This document shows, in pieces, positions 45,732-59,886 of a stretch of 64,000 nucleotides of DNA (positions are counted from its first letter, which is position 1; every line of letters starts with the position of its first letter). Below the pieces are notes generated by a model. That model worked only from the letters and a program-made list of their open reading frames with translations. It searched no databases and was not told the origin of the DNA. This DNA is from Pterobdella sp. o SKG-2022 (taxonomy: Eukaryota > Annelida > Clitellata > Hirudinida > Piscicolidae), in contig OZ038321.1 of NCBI GenBank assembly GCA_964035795.1, positions 6,319,696 through 6,383,695 of the forward strand, written 5' to 3'. The position numbers and the translations under genes are program-made.

Positions 45732-47779
45732 CCATACATCCTTATTAACTCCCCCAATTGAACACACATCGTAGCGACCAGCCATTTCTAATACTATATG
45801 GGCAGTATAACCTTGTTACACCTAATGTATTGATAAAGATGTAATAGGATTATTATTGTTGATTGTTACATATATGATTAACATTTAGGGTTCTATCGTT
45901 CTTCCCTTTACATATAAAGAATTCTTGAATAAGACATCAAAGGATAAAAATATAATACATAAAAAACACAAAGCTCGATCGAACATAAGTTTTCTCTGTA
46001 GTTTCATATAAACTTAACGATGTAATTATTGAAGTTTCATTGTTTTTGAATCTAATTTATCAACTGTGTATGTATGCATCAATTAATAATATTAACCATA
46101 TATAATATACCAAATTTTTCTCACGTCTTATAACCTCCAAAACTTGTTGAAATTTATGTTGACAACTTATTCAAGTCTTAAAAGATATTGATTTTTCTAT
46201 GATTTTCAACCTATGCTATTATTATTATTACTGCAATGTTTCGAGACACATTCTTAATGATGAGAGCTCAACGGTGCTAATAAAGGAAACACTCGCTTGA
46301 ATTTATATAGTTTTTGTGGTGTGAAGTGCATGGTGGCATCCATCGTTTTGCATGTTATTTTGTTGTTTTGTTGCTACATATTGAAGTGTTCAAGTTGTTA
46401 CTAGTTTTATTCGGTTATTTTTCATTTATCGTTTGAAATGGTGTGTTTGTTTTTATACTAAATTGAGTTCTGATCTGTTTGGATACATGGGTTTTGTGCA
46501 AAATCTGAATTAAAGTATTTATTTTTTTATCTGTGTTTGATTGGACCCGGCAAGATTTTATTGTGATGGAAACCTTTTTATGAGTGAGAAATGTGTAGTT
46601 TAAAATTCCTTGTTAAAATTATCAAGTTCTGTTAACTTGGCTTTTGTAAAAGCCAATTTTACATTTTGAATAAATAATTATTTACTGATTTTGTTGTAAT
46701 AAATATGATTTTTTGAATTTACACCATTCGTCTTGCTTTGTTACAAATGTGGTTTTAAATAACAGTCGAAGTGACTCAATCTGAAACACTGTGTCAATGT
46801 AAAAATGTAAATTAAAATAATGTAAAAGTGAAGGATGTGAATGAGTTTTGAATGAGTGTAAATAATGAAAAAATGTATTTATGTGAATGAGTGGAATTCC
46901 AATGAGGAGAATTTTTGAGTTTAAATAATTTCTGGAACTTTTGTTTTTGTAACAATTACATTAAAAAACATTTCAAACTTTTAAACATGAGTTTTGTTGA
47001 GTTTTTTGGAAGTTCAAAATAGCTTTGTAAATTTTATATTTCTTCAAGTAAGTGACCAAAACCACCTTCAAAAGCAGTTGTTACATACAAACATAAATCT
47101 TGAATAAAATTTTGGTTGAAATAGGCTTAAACTAAATTTCAAGCTGTTATTTACAATTCATATCTATTTCACTTTCAGAGCTTGAGCCCCTGTTATCACA
47201 TTCCCTCTCATTTTGTGGACTGCTTTTCTTACACTTCCCAGTTAAAGAACAAAAGTCAAAAATTTCTAATCGTTTTTTCACCTAATTCGAAAAAGTTGCA
47301 GTAAAAATTATGGTTTTTTAGGTTTCAGTATTGAAGGATTTGCAAGACATAGTAGTTGTAGGTTTTGCAGCAAGAAACGTGCCAAAGCAGCATTTAACTC
47401 CTCAAATTTTTTCTAACATCGATTTACGTTATTTAAGTCCCTCAGTAAGCTTTTAATTATATTTTCATTTTGTCACAACACACACAAACACAGTTCTGGG
47501 ATCATCCGCCATGAGGCAGGTATAAAGAATTGAGAAATAAGCATTCCAATTGATGATTTTTAAATTCTTTTAGAGCTCTGTCTACAGTATTGACACTGAA
47601 TGCTTGTTCTAGTTTTGTGTTTTGCTAGGGTATTATGTTGTATCCCGGAAACACGCGGTTTTGTTAGAGGAAAGATTGTTAATATAGAAAATATTTCTGT
47701 TATAGAAATTACAGTTACCTTTCGAAATTTAACAAAACTTTTTGAAACTTTATCTTCAAGTTCTGTTTCGCCTTTAAGT
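45732..47779. other. AT-rich DNA, no gene seen
   Basis: One micro-exon-like patch is visible: CACAAACACAG, a 26-base insert coding SGIIRHEAG in one phase, then GTATAA near 47495-47520. It is too short to call. Confidence 0.45.
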
Positions 47780-48200
47780 TCATGGGAACGTTTGACAATG
47801 ATGCACCATTATTTCCTAGCTTACGCTTCTCCTTTCCACACATCTACAATATTAAACTTTTCAAAATCTGCTTGTATGAGATCATGCCATCTATTTTTTG
47901 TCCGCTCTGGTGTTTTTTAATTTTTGATAATTTGCTAACTATTAATTTTCTCTGTAATTGCTTATAAAGCATTCATTCGAGATGTCTAAACCATTGGAGC
48001 TTCTCTTTTACACCATCATTACTACTTTCCTTATTTGAATTGTTCAACAGCTGAGCATTTTTACTTCTTGCCTAGAGAGGTGCCAATCATGATCCTTAAA
48101 AAACTGTTAATAAAAACTCGGAGTCGTCGTATATGTACTTGTGAAAGGTTCTAAATTTCATTACCATAGAAAAATGTATGAAAAACGTTTTGAAAAATTT
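47780..48200 (-). mobile_element. LINE C-terminal remnant (WHDLI...DF type)
   Basis: Across several minus frames: FLYGNEI, LSQVHIRRLRVF, EKLQWFRHLE, then WHDLIQADFEKFNIVDVWK ending in a stop. This is the order LLYGSE.W - H.RRL..F - LRW.GH..RM - .W.D.....D.. known from the C-terminal part of one LINE group that lacks the CR1 C-terminus. Multiple stops and frame changes show it is dead. Confidence 0.75.
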
Positions 48201-51200
48201 AAACTTGCTTTCCACTTTTTTTTAATTTGACACTGCAAAAGACTTGTACTGCTCTGTTGATTCAACTTCCGAATCACCGAGTTGTCACCACTGGAGATGT
48301 TTTCATGGTGCTTGAGTTGTGTCACTTTTGATGAGTTCATGTTATCTCCATTTGAAAGCGTTGCAATACACAAACAAACCCACCCATAAACACCAACAAA
48401 CAAACAAACCCACATCAACATGCTTGCCAGATATGAATAAAAAATGAATTCCAGTTTGACCAGAAGAGCACAAACAAAATACTTATTTGTCTCAAGTTAA
48501 AACCTGCGTCGAATGCTTGTGCCTAAATTAAAGTTCTGTCAAATACAGTTTTATTTCGATGAGATTTATTTTGATTTTTTATGCAAGTTTCAAAGAGATT
48601 TTTCATGTTTTGTTTTTTTAAAGATGAATTTTTTATTTTAATATATTTGCATCACAAAACATCAAATTGGTCGGCTTATGTTGTTATGGAAGTACATTGT
48701 CTTTGCTCTCTTTTATCTTTCTGCTTTTATTCTTATATTTATTAATTTTTTTATGTTTCATTTATTTTTTATTTTTGGTTTAGATTAAAAATTTTTTTAC
48801 TCAAAAAAAAAATTTTGTGCATGTAACATTATTTTGTTTTATTAAAAACATATAGAAAAAAAGTTCTTTATATTTTTTTTGATAATTCTAATTGGAATAA
48901 GTGTAGCCAAGAAAAAGCTTTCGTGTGGAAAAAAATCTAGCTTATTTTTTTTTAGTTTTTCGTTCATTAATTAAAATATTTTTTTAAATAAACTACAAAA
49001 AAATAAATTTAGCATCATAATATAAACTTTGCATTAAAATTTTATATAACAAAGCACCAGAAAAAACAAATACAAAAAAATATTAATTTAGAAAATTGTG
49101 ACCAAACTTACAATGTAATAAAGAGAGAAACGCGGACAGATAAAAGGTGCCGTTATTAATATTACAGCATGGTCAGAAATTTTGGAGCAGTTACTATCAT
49201 AAATTGCTTCAATTATGCCATATTATTTGATTTTTCTGTGTGTTTTCATTGGCTTTTTCTATTTTAATATTTTATTTTTGAATAATTGTCAATAAGATAT
49301 TACTTCTGATTTGATTTTTAAAAGATTTTTAATTAAAATAATATTTTATTTATTAGGGTTCACAAAAAGTAACATTTCAAGCCACAAATAGAAAATAAAA
49401 TAAAATTTTAAAATATATTCCAAGTTCTTCGTTCACCAGTGTACTGCTTTTTTCCAGTTAATGGGAAACTTAGCTGAAACTGTCATGTTTGGCGGGTTGT
49501 GTTTGATAAAGCAGAAAAAAAAACAAAATGATTAAATAGAAATTATAGAAACCAATGGCTGAGTGATACATGGAACAACAGCAACGTGCTAACGTAGAGT
49601 GTATAACCATAAAAGATTGAAAACCCATATGAAAACTGTTGCAAGAGGTACTGGAAAAAAAAATTATCAGTGTCAACTTCGTAAGGTAAGAGTTTCACAT
49701 TTAAGGCATGTTGAATGGTGCCAGATGATACAAGAAAGCACTAGAGTAAATATCAGGCTAAAGTTTTGAACAATTCTGAATTTAAAATACATGACAAAAC
49801 AATTTGAGACAATGTCACAATTGTGAAAAAAAAAATTCACTATTTTGATGTGATTACATTTCACCCTAAAAGGTAGGCTATAGAAGTGAATCGACCCTTA
49901 GATTGCCTTTAACTGGCCATCTGATTGTTTGAAAGGCAGAACAAACCAGTTCAGAGACACAAATTTTTTGGAATGACTAAAATATTTTCAGCAAAATTAA
50001 TCAAAAATTGAGTTTGAAGAATAAATGATAAAACAGCTGATTTTAAAAGAAATTTTGTCAAAACAGAAAAATCAGTCATAACAATGATACTTGAGATTAT
50101 CTGCTAAAAACCAGAGAGCAATGCCATAATCACAAAGCAGAAAAAGGGCTAGAATATATCTATTGCAAACAACTGAGCAACCAAAATGTGTAAACTGGAA
50201 ACGCCATTCTAGCTTGTACACAACTCAACCAAACAATTTTCCTCTTAGATATCGCTTGCTTACTGTGACGAAAAACAGAGCAAAATAGCCAAAAAAGATT
50301 AATATATACCAAGAACCAGCAAGAAAAATGAGAAAATTTTGTGGAACTTCATTTAGCCCCACATCCCTTGTCATTAGAACGCTAAGCTCTGAGAGCAGTA
50401 AGCAATTTTCTGGAATACAGCTTCAAACCAAGACTAAAGCAGAAATGCAACAAATCTTAAATGAATGTTCTACTTTTCATAGTAATGGTATTGAAAGAAT
50501 CAGTTAATATCAATAATAATGAAACAAATTATATAAGTATTATAAAATAATTTTTATTTTTAATAAAAAGAAAACATAATTGCTGATTCCAATTCATAAG
50601 CGCAAAAAAAGAAAACTTCAGATTTTTATAAAAACATAAACTTTTATTATTGAAATATAGCAAATAACTTTTCCAAAGTTTTTTGAAAAATTTTTAATAT
50701 CGAAACTAAAATTTCGAGTTTAAGTTTTGAGTTGATTGAAAAAAAGTTTAATTCAAAAACTCCCTTTTGTTTTCTGCTTCAGAAATGTTGTAAAAAATAA
50801 TTCCATTTATTTACTTTGCCCACTGATTTCTTCTCAAATTGAAAAATCAACCAAACAAATAAATATAAGAAAACACTAAAAAATTAGAAAAGCATTGAAA
50901 AAAAACTCCAATTTTTTATAATAACCTTCTTCTTTGATTAGTTCTATTAATTTTCATCATTAGAATTCTTATTTGGTTGATACAATTTCATTCAGATAAA
51001 GTCATTTTCATTTTTCGATAATTCCATTCATCTTGATTATTTTTTTATGTTAACAATTTGTTTATTTTATCAAAAAGATTTTTATAAAATTAATTATGTT
51101 TTTTAATAATATCAAGTTTTTTATACAAAAACTGTTGAAAATTGTTAAGCAACAGAGCTTTAGAGGAAAGCAAAATAATGTTTTTGAGTAATCAATCAAA

Positions 51201-54112
51201 TGTGACATGATGAATACAGGGGCAAAAATAAGAAATTATGTCAACATCCTGCTTAAAAGTGAAAATTAAAAATATATTAACTTTTCAAGATTTTAAAAAA
51301 TTTTTAAATGTATTAAAATAATACTTCAAATTTTTAAAAATTTCAGCATAAAAACAAAATATATATGAAAATAACTCAAAGGTATTATTCTTAGTTTTTT
51401 GTTGGAATTTTTCATTTTTGATGCTTGTTTTTCATGTCTTGGTGCTTTATCGCACTGTAAAAACACTTTATTTAAATTGCCAGAATAAATCTAATGCGAG
51501 TCTTTTTAAATTAAAATTTAAAAACCAGTTAAAATATTGAAAATATTTGCTAAAATTAAGAAAAAATGAATCTGACTAGTATTAAAAATAAATTGAAGTA
51601 CAAACTGATTGGTAGTCTGGGACGTACAAAAGTCGCAGTTTGGCAATCATAAATTCCAAAAATTTTATTTTTTTGGCATTTCTCTTATTTATATTTACAT
51701 AACTATTTTTTCAAATTTGATTTCGCAGCTGAGCTATAAGGTTATCAATTTAATTAAACAAACATCATCACAATTGAAATCAATTTACAAATAATGAATG
51801 TACAAAACAACAAAAAATTATTTAATGCAAATCAATTATCAATAAAGCATTGAATATATAAATGAGTTTCCACCATTGGTAAACTGCTGATAAAAACAAG
51901 TTGAATTCGATTCATTCTAAGATAGTAATGAGGCAAGCATGATGAAACGTGTAAGGTATATCAGTTCATGAAGCCATGCTGCAGTTTCGGTGGCTAATGT
52001 GTAGTGTGGAAGTTGAGCTGTTTCAAAATTATTTTTTTGACTGTAGTTCTGTTTTTGAAAATCAACTCATTTTTTGATTTATTATTTTTTATTGTATTTA
52101 GTTCTTAGTTTGATATTGGTTTTGTTATTTTTTCACTTTTATTGATAAAACAATTTCAAATATATTAAAAAAATTTTCAATTTAAAAATATTTAAAAAAT
52201 TTTTCTTGTTTCAAAAACCAAAAAGAAACATTCAAATATTTTGCAATTTTTTTTAAATTCTTCGAAATCTTCATTTGAAAATTTCAAATCTATTAACATC
52301 CTTCAAAATCTCCCAAAAAATTCTCCAAGTATTTTAAAATGACGTTTAGCAATCAAGCTAGGTTTAATGAATACGCTTTTATTTGGAATAACATTGATGA
52401 ACTGAAAAATATATATGAAACATCACACTAAGGAAATATTATGAGAATATATGAAAATGATTTAAATAGAAGCTGGAAATAATGGTACACAGATATTCAA
52501 CATAAATTTAGTTAACACAAAGTGCACGCCATTTTTATCCATTCCACTCTACTTTTAATCCCATGAGACTATTCTATTAAAACTTGAGTTAGTTTTTGAT
52601 TTATATGAAAATTAAAAGAATCTTACTTAAAAACAGAACTTAAAATTACAACAAAGAGAACAGCAAAATAAACTTTTTTAAAAAGAATGAGTAAGCAAAA
52701 AGATTGCACTTTTCTGAAATTAAATGGAATGTAATGTGGATGCATGATGGAGATACTTTTGTGAAAATAATCACTGTAACGCGTTAGAATTTTAAAATGT
52801 TCGTTAAAATTACACCACCCGCCTTGAAATAAATTTGTATTATGAAGCAATACTTCTTTTTTAATTTGATCAAACTTATTTTTCCCCTACAGATTAGTTT
52901 TTTTTTTTGCATCGTATTTGGTTTTTTTCTAATTTTATTCTACGTTTTTTTTTTTCAAATTTTTTTCTCTTGTTTTATTAGCTTCAAGATAAAGAAATAA
53001 GTAATGAAGAAGGTTTAAAATATAATTGAAACATGTATATTCTCCAAAAATTTCGACTTTTTGAACTAAAAGAATTGAGAAATATTTAAACTCTGATACA
53101 CTTTATTGAATATAATTTCAAATTCATTCTTTTAATGAAAAAAAAACTCTGAAAAACGTTAAAAAAATAAAGAAACTCTCTCTAAGCCGTGTGCTACGCC
53201 AGATAAGACAATGAAGATTTTTAAAAATAAACTATGGTTTAATTTATCTTTCAATATTTTTCTATTTTATTATTTTATCGATTTTGTTTCATCATTTTCA
53301 GTATTATTAGTTCCATGTAATGTAGTTTTTTACCAAAGTGCTGATTGTTTGAATAGCAAAATGGAAATCCAAAAACTCATCATGTAACAATAAACCAGTG
53401 TATGTTAAAGAAGTATATGAAAATAAGAGAATACTGGTGAAACGTTGAAAGTATTTGAAAAATAAAATTTAATTTTTAATGTTGTAATCAAACAATTCAA
53501 ATGAAATTTCGGAGTAAATGGCTTTATTAAACTGAAAGCAAATTTAAAATTAGAGCATTCGGTAGCCATAAAGAAAAAAATAAATTCAAAACAAAGATGT
53601 TGAAAAAAGAAAAAAAATAAACATGGAAATATTCGCATCCTTGGCCATTTTAAAGTAATGGTCTCGCAACAAAACGACAACTACTTTGTAAAAAATAAAT
53701 TTAATTCAAAATTTCAACAAAAAAGTAATTTTATAAAAAAAAAACGAGGGAAAAAATATATTGCTGAACAAAAATGAAAGTGGAATTTAAATTTTGAAAC
53801 AAAATGAAGTTTTGAATGAAGGAGTTCTTTATGTCGATCTCTAATTATAGAAGCTTCTTATGAATATTTCAATTTGTCTCAACTGAAACTCAAATTACTT
53901 CATTTTTTCAGAACACTACATCAAATACATTCTAGAAAAATGTGTTCCAAAAACCTAAATACCAAATAATTTTATTGAAAACTGATCACAATCTTGAGAA
54001 AGATATTTAAAAAGTATCAAGTCCATGATAAGTTTTCTCTTTGATTTTATTTCCAATCTTTGGGCGATCATTCAAAGGAATTTTTAAGTTCTTTCTATTT
54101 CCGTCATTCATC
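48201..54112. other. AT-rich DNA, no confident gene
   Basis: Long T- and A-rich tracts. Besides the minus-strand patch at 50264-50399, a 30-codon plus-strand ATG frame near 52340 (MTFSNQARFNEYAFIW...) is noted only as weak. Confidence 0.5.
50264..50399 (-). CDS. Exon-like patch with a membrane helix, unrecognised
   Basis: The minus frame LLSELSVLMTRDVGLNEVPQ, NFLIFLAG, SWYILIFFGYFALFFVT runs to a good donor (GTAAGC). It contains one strongly hydrophobic helix. The acceptor is unclear and no partner exon was found. Confidence 0.25.
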
Positions 54113-56330
54113 ATGGCGACTACAGTCAATGAAGTAAGTTGTCTGAATTCAACTCATTGCAATTTTTGATATATTTTAAATATATTTTTCAAATCGATGG
54201 TAACTGGTTTTAAAATGCTGTGTGAATGTTTTTCAATCATTCCTAGTTCTAAAAGAAACTCTTTATAAAATTTTGTTTTTATTATTTTTAGAAATAAAAT
54301 CATATTATTGCTTTTTTTATTCTCATATGAAGGTAAAATTTTAAATATTTTAAAAATTAATTCAAACTCTCTTGTTTCAAAACATTAAAGAAAAGGAAAA
54401 ATTTCAACGAAAGACGAATAAGTTTGCGGTTTCATGTAAGATCTTTGAAGTTTAAAAACTACCCATATCATCATCCTACATTTCAAGAACTATGCAATGC
54501 TTGCAAGCTTTGAAAGAAATGTTGTTTTTATAATTATAAATAAGATTCCAGCAGCTTAGTACTTCAACCAATTCTTTAGAAAACAAGCAATAATTTAAAA
54601 GTCAATCAAAAACTGTCATGTTGATCCAAATTCTACAAAACACAAAACCTACAACTTTAAACAAAACTTTTGAAGTCACTATAATATTCAAAAGATCTTA
54701 TAAAAACTGCCACAAAACACGTTAGAATCAACGACTGCTAATTAATAAATGCACACAGGTCATTAAAGGGTTCAGAAGGGACCGCTTTGTAACTATTCCA
54801 ATTTCTGAAGTTTTTTCTTTCATATAAGGTTGAGTTATGTTGAAAAATTGAAAAATTTGTTTTGTAGTTTAATTAACTGCATTTTGAACAAGAAAAATTG
54901 TTCTGCATCGTTTTTAAAGCCGTAAACAAAGGCGAAATGCTCAAAATAACGAGAAAGAACATTAAAACTAATAAAAGACCGCAGTGTGAAAAACTGTTCA
55001 TAGACTTCATAACATCAAGCTAAGAACATAAAACATAGAACCTCCTAACAGCCTCTCTAAACAGCTGCAAAATCGATACGCCACAGAAGATTATCAAAAT
55101 CGGGGGTCATTCAAGCAAACTTCAAAGACGTTTTCCGTTTGAGAAGCTTTCTTATGATAATTAAAATTGATTTTATGCTTTTTAAGAAATTTGTTGAAAT
55201 ATCTGGGCTTTTTGAAGAAAAATTCACGTGGAATGAAGATATGCAGTTTGTATGAAGCTCAAGCCTAAATGAAGTCTGTAATGAGGTGCTTGTATTCGGA
55301 CCTCGGCAAAAGTGATGATGGTAGTTTTAAATATATTGTTATCTAAAGCATCGTTCGCATTGAATAAATGTGAATAATTAATATGATTACAAAATTGGAT
55401 ATTCACACGAGTTTGAAACTTTTTAAACGTTCTTCAAATAAATGTGAGAATATATTTTCCAATCTGAATGTACCACAAGCAATTCTTCGAATCGTTTTTT
55501 TGAAAGATTTGTTATAATGAAACAAATAAAAAATATTTTTTGGAAGTAAAAAAACGTTAATTTTGCCATCTGGAAAATGCCTCGTCAGAAAATGCAGCTT
55601 GATCGATGACTGCGTGGATATTTAGCCAGACAAATGCAAGAAAAGCAAATGAATGGATCAAAAATAAATAAATTTTAAAACTCTATTCATTGATGTTGTA
55701 CTTCAAAAACTCCTATTTTCAATTTTTTCACTGAAGTATCTTAAAATTCTGTTTATTTATTAGTTGAAATATTAATTTTCTTAATGGAATTAATACGCAA
55801 CATAAATTCAAATTGAAACGTCAAAGATACCCGAGTGCTCATGAAAGAGTGCAGTCTGTTGCGTGCTCAAAACCCATTGACAATCTGTATTCTGCCAAAT
55901 TATTGAGCCAATTTCAAACATTTCAAAGTTTTTATTACAAGTGTGCAGAAGAAAAAATTCAGTAGAAAAAGTGATGTGGAATGTAATGAAGATATATTGT
56001 TGTTATTTATAGTAGAAGAAGATTAACATTTATAGAAAAATGCGAGTGATAGATTTCTATTTTAAAATACTCATAAATTCAAAAAACTTGCATGACTAGA
56101 GCAAACAGAAGCGCTTAAGCAAACAAGCCATAGGAGACAAATAGAAAAAATTCTTTTGAAAATTTACTAAAATTTCTGAGAATTTGTAAGACAGCTCAAA
56201 ATCTCCACTAGTACCTCAAAACTGTGGAACTGATGTTGTGACGTGTTAGTACAGGGTGTGCAGACGATTGTATGAAATTTTAATCGATAGCGAGAGCACC
56301 GCGAAGCTTAATTTAAATAAAAAACTCTAA
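54113..56330 (+). CDS. Putative small four-exon gene (about 70 aa), unrecognised
   Basis: Exon 1 54113-54133: ATG in good context (CATCATGGCG), MATTVNE, then a consensus donor GTAAGT. Exon 2 54759-54809: VIKGFRRDRFVTIPISE (donor GTTTTT). Exon 3 55065-55129 after CCTCTCTAAACAG: LQNRYATEDYQNRGSFKQTSK plus two bases (donor GTTTTC). Exon 4 56255-56330: one base, then VCRRLYEILIDSESTAKLNL, NKKL and TAA. All four phases agree and each exon is visibly GC-richer than its flanks. No domain is recognised; the product would be small, charged and soluble with no signal peptide. Exons 2 and 3 have weak donors, and more exons may lie in the 1.1 kb last intron. Confidence 0.5.
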
Positions 56331-56594
56331 ATTATTGCTTTTTTTGGCATACTTCAAACACACAGATCAATTTTTGTTATTCAAATTATGAAAATTTTGT
56401 GTAAAGACTGGCTTAAAACTCCCAATCCGTGCATTATTTTTGGAGTTTGACGCTTTGGTGTAGCATTTTTATTTGCAAGATTGATGTCTATTTGGACCCA
56501 GTGTTTTTAATGTAATTGAATTCTTCTATTCCCACATAGTTGAGCTTCATTTTTTTATTTATATTGTTATTTTAATCATGTATTTCCTAAGTCA

Positions 56595-56659
56595 CGTGCA
56601 GAAACCTATGGTCATTCTGAGTGCTATTATAAACCAGTACTAATTGATACAACACACAA

Positions 56660-56727
<68 letters not shown>

Positions 56728-56792
56728 TTGTGTGTTGTATCAATTAGTACTGGTTTATAATAGCACTCAGAATGACCATAGGTTTCTGCACG
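56595..56792. repeat. 198 bp palindrome with (TA)n centre, cut by the assembly gap
   Basis: Two arms of 99 bases are exact reverse complements, centred at 56693/56694 in a TA tract flanked by ATT/AAT units. The right arm ends at the first N. It could be a true inverted repeat or a fold-back assembly artefact. Confidence 0.95.
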
Positions 56793-56992
56793 NNNNNNNN
56801 NNNNNNNNNNNNNNNNNNNNNNNNNNNNNNNNNNNNNNNNNNNNNNNNNNNNNNNNNNNNNNNNNNNNNNNNNNNNNNNNNNNNNNNNNNNNNNNNNNNN
56901 NNNNNNNNNNNNNNNNNNNNNNNNNNNNNNNNNNNNNNNNNNNNNNNNNNNNNNNNNNNNNNNNNNNNNNNNNNNNNNNNNNNNNNNNNNNN
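56793..56992. other. Assembly gap (200 N)
   Basis: Exactly 200 unknown bases, a conventional placeholder length, so the true size is not known. Reading frames across it are meaningless. Confidence 1.
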
Positions 56993-59221
<2,229 letters not shown>

Positions 59222-59472
59222 GAGTAAAGATCAACCTAGCATTGTAAGCGTTAGTCCAAAACGTTTGTAGCTCCCTTTTTTTTTATAAATTTGACATGTG
59301 CAATTATTAAATGCATACAACCTCCTCTTTGCCAACCATACATTTTGCCACATACATGTGAATATCGCTTTTCATGATCTCAAAATTCTAAAATAGAAAA
59401 ACTGGAAAAATGCATTTTATTCATATAGCGCCAAATGGCAACTGAGGCGCCTAAGTGTGGTGTTTGTTTATA

Positions 59473-59886
59473 ATGGATTTCATAATGTCTTTATGTTTGT
59501 ATATATTATTTAATCCTGCGTGTAGTTTGTCAACAAGCACTAATGAAGTTCAAACAAAGAGAAACAACATAGACAGAGCTATATTGAAATACATTAAACA
59601 CCAGCACGCACGAGATTTGAAACATTTAAACACGCAACTAAGCACGCCACGCATGAAAACACGTATTAATAAAACACACATACAGAACGGCCCATATAAA
59701 CTCAACCTGAAGGAGGCGCACAAATTTACAAGCGCAAAAGCATTAAAGTCTGGAAATAAAGACGGAAAAATACAAAGAAACACAAGAGTACAAAAACACA
59801 TACGAATAGCGATACATGAAAACACAAAAACAAAATACATATTCAAAAAAAACCTAAAAACCTTAAAAAACACATTAAAAAAATAA
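59473..59886 (+). CDS. Lys-rich ORF with possible signal peptide, 137 aa, orphan
   Basis: Begins MDFIMSLCLYILFNPACSLS, a plausible signal peptide, followed by a very basic, Lys/Thr/Asn/His-rich chain (RAILKYIKHQHARDLKHL, ..., KYIFKKNLKTLKNTLKK). The single exon is uninterrupted. The plus strand here is rich in A and C, and this skew continues past the stop (ACAC-rich to about 60000), so biased composition alone could keep the frame open. No family is recognised. Confidence 0.3.
   Translation: MDFIMSLCLYILFNPACSLSTSTNEVQTKRNNIDRAILKYIKHQHARDLKHLNTQLSTPRMKTRINKTHIQNGPYKLNLKEAHKFTSAKALKSGNKDGKIQRNTRVQKHIRIAIHENTKTKYIFKKNLKTLKNTLKK

Noticed and set aside
47600..47967. Plus-strand ORFs of 106 and 61 codons
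   Set aside because: They overlap the minus-strand LINE remnant with the WHDLI...DF block; the plus frames show no recognisable features.
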